This document shows positions 60,451 to 64,000 of a stretch of DNA of 64,000 bases, one piece after another. Positions within the stretch are counted from its first letter, which is position 1. Each line of letters opens with the position of its first letter. The translations under genes and the position numbers were made by a program. The DNA comes from Chryseobacterium sp. OV279 (GTDB lineage Bacteria > Bacteroidota > Bacteroidia > Flavobacteriales > Weeksellaceae), in the NCBI RefSeq assembly GCF_900128945.1, contig NZ_FQUD01000001.1:1144431-1208430 (forward strand), given 5' to 3'. The notes under the pieces were generated by a model. It made no database searches. It saw nothing but the letters and a program-made list of their open reading frames with translations, and was not told the DNA's origin.

Positions 60451-61611
60451 TTAAAGGCTTTTCAGTAATTTTTCAGTGTCTGTAGAATCCTGTCCTGTGC
60501 TTTTTGCAAGCTGAACAGATTTTTCAGCCCACATTTTTGCATTTTTCTTATCTCCGATTTTGTTGTAAAGATTCGCTAAAGTATCCGTATTCGCATAGTT
60601 TTCATCTTTCTTTACAGATTCCTGAGCCCAAGCTACCGCTTTTTCCAGAGAAGCCTTGCTGCTTACGTTTTCAAAGAAATTCCATGCTAAAGAGTTTAGC
60701 TCTTCAGAACTTGCTGCAGAATAATCCTTGTACAATTCTATCGTTAATTTCTCATAAGTAGGAATGTCCTTATCCTTCAGAGCTCTGCTGGCTTTTACTT
60801 TTTTCAGAAACTTTTCAGACTCCTCTTTGGTCATGAATTTTTGAGTTTCCGTTAAGAAGTAGCTTTCATTCCAGGTTTTTGTATCTGCGTTATATGATTT
60901 CTTAACTGCTGTATTCAGCTTTATATTTTTGTCAAACTTCGCATATTTATCTTCAGGGAAGATTTTGATGATTTCCGCTTTTTTATTCTGGAATATTTTA
61001 TACAAAGGACTTTCTGTACTCTGCACTCCCGAAAGAAGCATTTGTACATCTTCCTGATCAAGGGTCGTTTTCTGTTGGAAATAACGGTCCAGTACTCTTC
61101 CAGCCAGTTCAGAATCATTATAGATGGTCAGTCCCGCAAGGTTTTTAAGAAATTCAGGATCTTTTTCTCCATTTTCAAATTTTTGCTTTAATGCAGTCAG
61201 TCTTTTATTTGGATCTTCCGCATCTTTCGCAAACTGGATGAAGTCTTTTTCCTCCACGTAACCTAATGTTCTGTGAACTTCCTCTCCGTCACCATTGATG
61301 AAAAGATACGTAGGAAATGCTTTTACATTATATTTTTTGGCAAGACCTATTCCTTCTCCTTTTTCCATATCAATTTTGGCGTTCACAAAGTGGGAATTGT
61401 AAAAATCTCCAACAGCCGGAAGTGGGAAAATATTTTTCACCATCAGTTTACATGGTCCGCACCAAGATGCATAAGCATCTACAAATACCAGTTTATTTTC
61501 TTTTTTTGCCTTCGCCAGAATAGCTGCGAAATTGTTATCTTCAAATTTAATTCCCTGTGCAAATGCTACTGCAGCTATAAATAAAGAAGAAAATATTGCT
61601 AATTTTTTCAT
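60451..61611 (-). CDS. Secreted thioredoxin-fold protein with TPR-like repeats
   Basis: 386 residues with signal peptide (MKKLAIFSSLFIAAVAFAQ). Residues 22-130 form a thioredoxin domain with WCGPC (ASWCGPCKLMVKNIF) and cis-Pro motif FPTYLF, so it should be a periplasmic disulfide reductase or isomerase. The C-terminal part has TPR-like helices (ASLEKAVAWAQESVKKDENYANTDTLANLYNKIGDKKNAKMWAEKSVQLAK). A promoter box (TACATTTG, minus strand 61630-61637) precedes it. Role in protein folding or cytochrome maturation is inferred only. Confidence 0.88.
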   Translation of the reverse strand: MKKLAIFSSLFIAAVAFAQGIKFEDNNFAAILAKAKKENKLVFVDAYASWCGPCKLMVKNIFPLPAVGDFYNSHFVNAKIDMEKGEGIGLAKKYNVKAFPTYLFINGDGEEVHRTLGYVEEKDFIQFAKDAEDPNKRLTALKQKFENGEKDPEFLKNLAGLTIYNDSELAGRVLDRYFQQKTTLDQEDVQMLLSGVQSTESPLYKIFQNKKAEIIKIFPEDKYAKFDKNIKLNTAVKKSYNADTKTWNESYFLTETQKFMTKEESEKFLKKVKASRALKDKDIPTYEKLTIELYKDYSAASSEELNSLAWNFFENVSSKASLEKAVAWAQESVKKDENYANTDTLANLYNKIGDKKNAKMWAEKSVQLAKSTGQDSTDTEKLLKSL

Positions 61612-61629
61612 AAAACTTTTTATTGATTA

Positions 61630-61637
61630 CAAATGTA
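61630..61637 (-). promoter_or_regulatory. -7 promoter box of the thioredoxin-family gene
   Basis: TACATTTG on the minus strand; ATTAC-AAAT-GTAAT (61626-61639) makes it a small palindrome. Confidence 0.5.
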
Positions 61638-61821
61638 ATAATTATGTTAACACGTATACGATATACACGGAAAATATTTATTTAAACTGAATTTTTATAT
61701 GTAATAATTCTATTTAAGGTGAGGATTGTTAAAAACATGTTATTAAATTAAACAATAAGTTGTTTTTTAGTTAAAAAAATTAAATAATTGAAGAATATTT
61801 TAATAAAAAATAAAATATTAG

Positions 61822-61829
61822 TAGCTTTG
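61822..61829 (+). promoter_or_regulatory. -7 promoter box of the TPR/AraC regulator
   Basis: TAGCTTTG, 20 bases before the ATG at 61849. Confidence 0.5.
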
Positions 61830-61848
61830 TAAAAACAAAAAGACACCC

Positions 61849-63522
61849 ATGAAAATGATGAATTATTATAAAATCCAAATAATAATTTATTTTTTTATGC
61901 CTAAAAGTCTGCTAAAACTTTTGTTTTTGTTCATAACTGCTGTCCCTATCTGGGCTCAGAAAAAATACGGCTTCGATCAAATCTGTGAAAGAACGTCTAT
62001 TCAAACAGCACAAAAAGATATTCCGGGAGCCCTGAAAACGGCGGATTCGCTGTACATGACTGCACAGAAACCTTTAGACAAGGTGACAAGCCTTCTTCTT
62101 TCTGCCGAATTATACCACTCCGCCGGAGAATTCAAAAAATCTATATGCTACGGTGAAAATGCCCATTCTCTTTTAAACCAAATCAGTGAAGGGGAATGGT
62201 TGGCCCGCGTGAACGAATTTCTGGCTAAAGAATACCGTCTGGTTGGGCTTCATGAAAGATCAAAAAAGTATACCCTGGAAGGTATAGAAGCAGCCAAAGG
62301 CATCACCGATTCTCAAAAAAGAGGGGAAATACTCGGACTTCTGAATCAGGAAATGGCCTATTACGAAATGGAAAGGGGCAGCTATTCTGATGCGGTGAAA
62401 TATATTCAGCATTCATTAGACTCTTTTGCAAAAGATAATCCCCGGGATAATGAAAGAGCAGTAGCCGCTTCCTATCAGATTCTTGGTGATGTCTATTTTA
62501 AACTAAAAGATTATGCCGTCTCCGAAAGCTATTACCGGAAAGCAGAATCGATGCTTAAAAATAAGTGCTGTGTACTCGGATTGGTGTATAACGGAATAGG
62601 AGGGATTCGTCTGAAACAGAAAAACTGGAAAGAGGCAGAAACCTACCTTAAAAAAGCCGAAAACATAGCAGACAGTTCCAAAAGTCTTAAACTTAAAAAA
62701 GCAGTCTATTCCAATATCAATGATTATTATGAAGGAACGGGAGACAATTTTAAAGCTTCCCTGTATGCCGTAAAATATGTAAGAGCCTACGACAGTCTTA
62801 CTGCACGGAGCCGTGAAGTCTCGCTCAGTGGTCCGGAAACTTTGGTAAAGCCCAGTAAAAAAAGCGCACAGATCAGTGTTGTGAAAAATGCAGCCATTAT
62901 CGTACTGCTTATTACCCTGATTGGAATCGTTATATTTTTTAAAGCAAAACAGAGAAAACAGCGCTCAAAATTCCGGAATATTATAAGAACTCAGCTTCAA
63001 ATGATCAGTTCCCGCAGAGAATCTATGCCATTAAAAACGGAAAATTCCGACTTTTCCAATATTTCTGTGGAAGAAGTGGATGATCGGGCAGGAGGATCCA
63101 ACAAAAGAAGAAATGAATCCCTGATGACCTCCGAAACAGAGGCAAAACTCCTGGAACTTCTTGAGGAATTTGAAAAAGGAGACCTGTATAACAACAAAAA
63201 TATGTCACTGTCATTCCTGGCTGCTGAACTTAATACCAATACGAAGTATCTTTCCTATGTGATCAATCAGCATAAAAATGCGGATGTGAAAACCTATGTC
63301 AATCGTCTGAGGATTAACTATATCGTGGATAAGCTGATCAATGATGAAAAGTACAGACAGTATAAGATCAGCATCCTGGCAGATGAATGCGGCTTTTCTT
63401 CACACAGTAAATTTGCGTCCGTCTTCAAGGCTGTGACCGATTTTTCTCCATCGTCGTATATTAAATATTTGGATGCTGAAAATCAGTCAGATAAAAATGT
63501 TCATTTTCGGGAAAACACTTAA
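61849..63522 (+). CDS. Membrane-bound TPR regulator with C-terminal AraC DNA-binding domain
   Basis: 557 residues. Signal/anchor region up to about residue 37 (SLLKLLFLFITAVPIWAQ). Residues 40-320 are TPR helices in the periplasm (EMERGSYSDAVKYIQHSLDSF; KLKDYAVSESYYRKAESMLKNK). A membrane helix lies at about 345-366 (NAAIIVLLITLIGIVIFFKAK), then a cytosolic linker and an AraC-type helix-turn-helix (NMSLSFLAAELNTNTKYLSYVINQHKN; ISILADECGFSSHSKFASVFKAVTDFSPSSYIKY). It senses something outside and acts on DNA at the membrane, a class common in Bacteroidetes. Target genes unknown. Start at 61849 or at ATG 61897; I keep the first. Confidence 0.88.
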   Translation: MKMMNYYKIQIIIYFFMPKSLLKLLFLFITAVPIWAQKKYGFDQICERTSIQTAQKDIPGALKTADSLYMTAQKPLDKVTSLLLSAELYHSAGEFKKSICYGENAHSLLNQISEGEWLARVNEFLAKEYRLVGLHERSKKYTLEGIEAAKGITDSQKRGEILGLLNQEMAYYEMERGSYSDAVKYIQHSLDSFAKDNPRDNERAVAASYQILGDVYFKLKDYAVSESYYRKAESMLKNKCCVLGLVYNGIGGIRLKQKNWKEAETYLKKAENIADSSKSLKLKKAVYSNINDYYEGTGDNFKASLYAVKYVRAYDSLTARSREVSLSGPETLVKPSKKSAQISVVKNAAIIVLLITLIGIVIFFKAKQRKQRSKFRNIIRTQLQMISSRRESMPLKTENSDFSNISVEEVDDRAGGSNKRRNESLMTSETEAKLLELLEEFEKGDLYNNKNMSLSFLAAELNTNTKYLSYVINQHKNADVKTYVNRLRINYIVDKLINDEKYRQYKISILADECGFSSHSKFASVFKAVTDFSPSSYIKYLDAENQSDKNVHFRENT

Positions 63523-63606
63523 AAATCAGATTGTTTTTAGGAATTGTGTCTTTTCATTTTCGTGAAAACAGATAACCTATTGTTTTATGTAAGACCTTCG
63601 CATCTA

Positions 63607-63614
63607 TATCTTTG
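63607..63614 (+). promoter_or_regulatory. -7 promoter box with a long leader for the last gene
   Basis: TATCTTTG lies 187 bases before the ATG at 63802, giving a leader of about 180 bases if it is the promoter. Confidence 0.4.
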
Positions 63615-63801
63615 CGCCAGCTTTATGGGAATGAATCTACTGCAGTTTGTCACTCATTTTTTAATCTGTTTATTCCCATTAAAGCAGAACTGCGCTCAGC
63701 CATCTAAATACTAAAACTGAAAATTACTAGACGATATAAAATATCTGCCAACTATTTTATACACAAAAACCATGAAAACTTTTAACTAGTAAATTAAACG
63801 G

Positions 63802-64000
63802 ATGAAGACAACTTTAACGGTCGTGTTGGCATCTGTATTTTCTAATGCTGCTTTTGGGCAGATAGGAATCAATACAGCTGTGCCGATTGCGAGTCTGGAC
63901 ATCGTCGCGAAAAGAAGTGACGGATCCACAGCTGAAGGGGTATTGCCCCCAAGGCTTTCAGGAGATGAGATCAAGGCAGCTGATCTCCAGTACACAGAGA
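63802..64000 (+). CDS. Secreted surface protein, partial (N-terminal 66 residues)
   Basis: Starts with signal peptide MKTTLTVVLASVFSNAAFGQ, then IGINTAVPIASLDIVAKRSD and GVLPPRLSGDEIKAADLQYT. The pattern IGIN...P..SLD..AK......G...PR occurs at the start of many secreted flavobacterial proteins that end in S74 or T9SS tails, like the protein at 38388. It runs out of the window. Confidence 0.8.
   Translation, partial: MKTTLTVVLASVFSNAAFGQIGINTAVPIASLDIVAKRSDGSTAEGVLPPRLSGDEIKAADLQYTE

Overview
This window looks like chromosome of a Flavobacteriia member, most probably Chryseobacterium or a close Weeksellaceae relative. The sequence is low in G+C. Genes have almost no Shine-Dalgarno sequences, and many are preceded by the Bacteroidetes promoter box TAnnTTTG, for example at 596-603, 15250-15257, 36945-36952, 39900-39907 and 59297-59304. 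The type IX secretion / gliding genes porU, porV and gldJ are present, and one secreted protein carries a type IX sorting tail. No tRNA, rRNA, CRISPR array, intact transposase or prophage was seen.

Layout. 1-13.4 kb: edge of a TauE/SafE permease, a DUF1543 gene with purK, a run of small envelope proteins around a double-glycine leader peptide gene, a CPA2 cation/proton antiporter, a DMT exporter, a quinone-oxidoreductase-like gene divergent from an AraC regulator, and purE. 13.8-19 kb: ahcY, a HutZ/HugZ-type heme protein gene behind a candidate Fur box, a phosphopantetheinyl transferase, and a FUSC membrane protein. 19.4-26.4 kb: porV and porU divergent from gldJ. 26.6-29.6 kb: a two-gene nanocompartment unit, then murF. 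30.9-38 kb: Nudix hydrolase, SRPBCC protein, an OMP-lptC-anmK operon, aldehyde dehydrogenase, holB. 38.4-44.7 kb: a type IX-secreted S74 protein and a complete TetR-TolC-EmrA-EmrB efflux operon. 44.9-58 kb: DoxDA-like protein, hydrolase, SDR, AraC, MazG-like protein, Tag, HxlR with a quinone reductase, several unknown small genes, an FAD oxidase and a patatin. 58-64 kb: corA, fabH, a thioredoxin protein, a TPR/AraC membrane regulator, and the start of a secreted protein gene.

The outstanding system is at 26653-29497: a family 2A encapsulin shell protein overlapping a cysteine desulfurase that carries a 243-residue disordered N-terminal cargo domain. Together they are expected to build a protein shell loaded with a PLP enzyme that strips sulfur from cysteine. 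The pair has its own promoter region with a perfect 17-bp palindrome, is bracketed by two terminators, and sits between gldJ and murF. A 29-codon remnant follows it and may be the start of a lost third gene.

The second theme is intergenic DNA. At least five dispersed repeat families occur here: a purine-rich inverted element that abuts stop codons, a bipartite REP-like palindrome, a TCTGATGTCTGG-type repeat in opposite orientation on the two sides of holB, a GTGAATGGTGAATTTTGC-type repeat that forms an 89-bp tandem array, and a CACGGATTTCACAGAT / TTTTGCGTCTTTTGTGG type. Several perfect palindromes sit where regulators of the adjoining genes would bind (efflux operon, heme gene, HxlR/quinone reductase pair, SDR, AraC).
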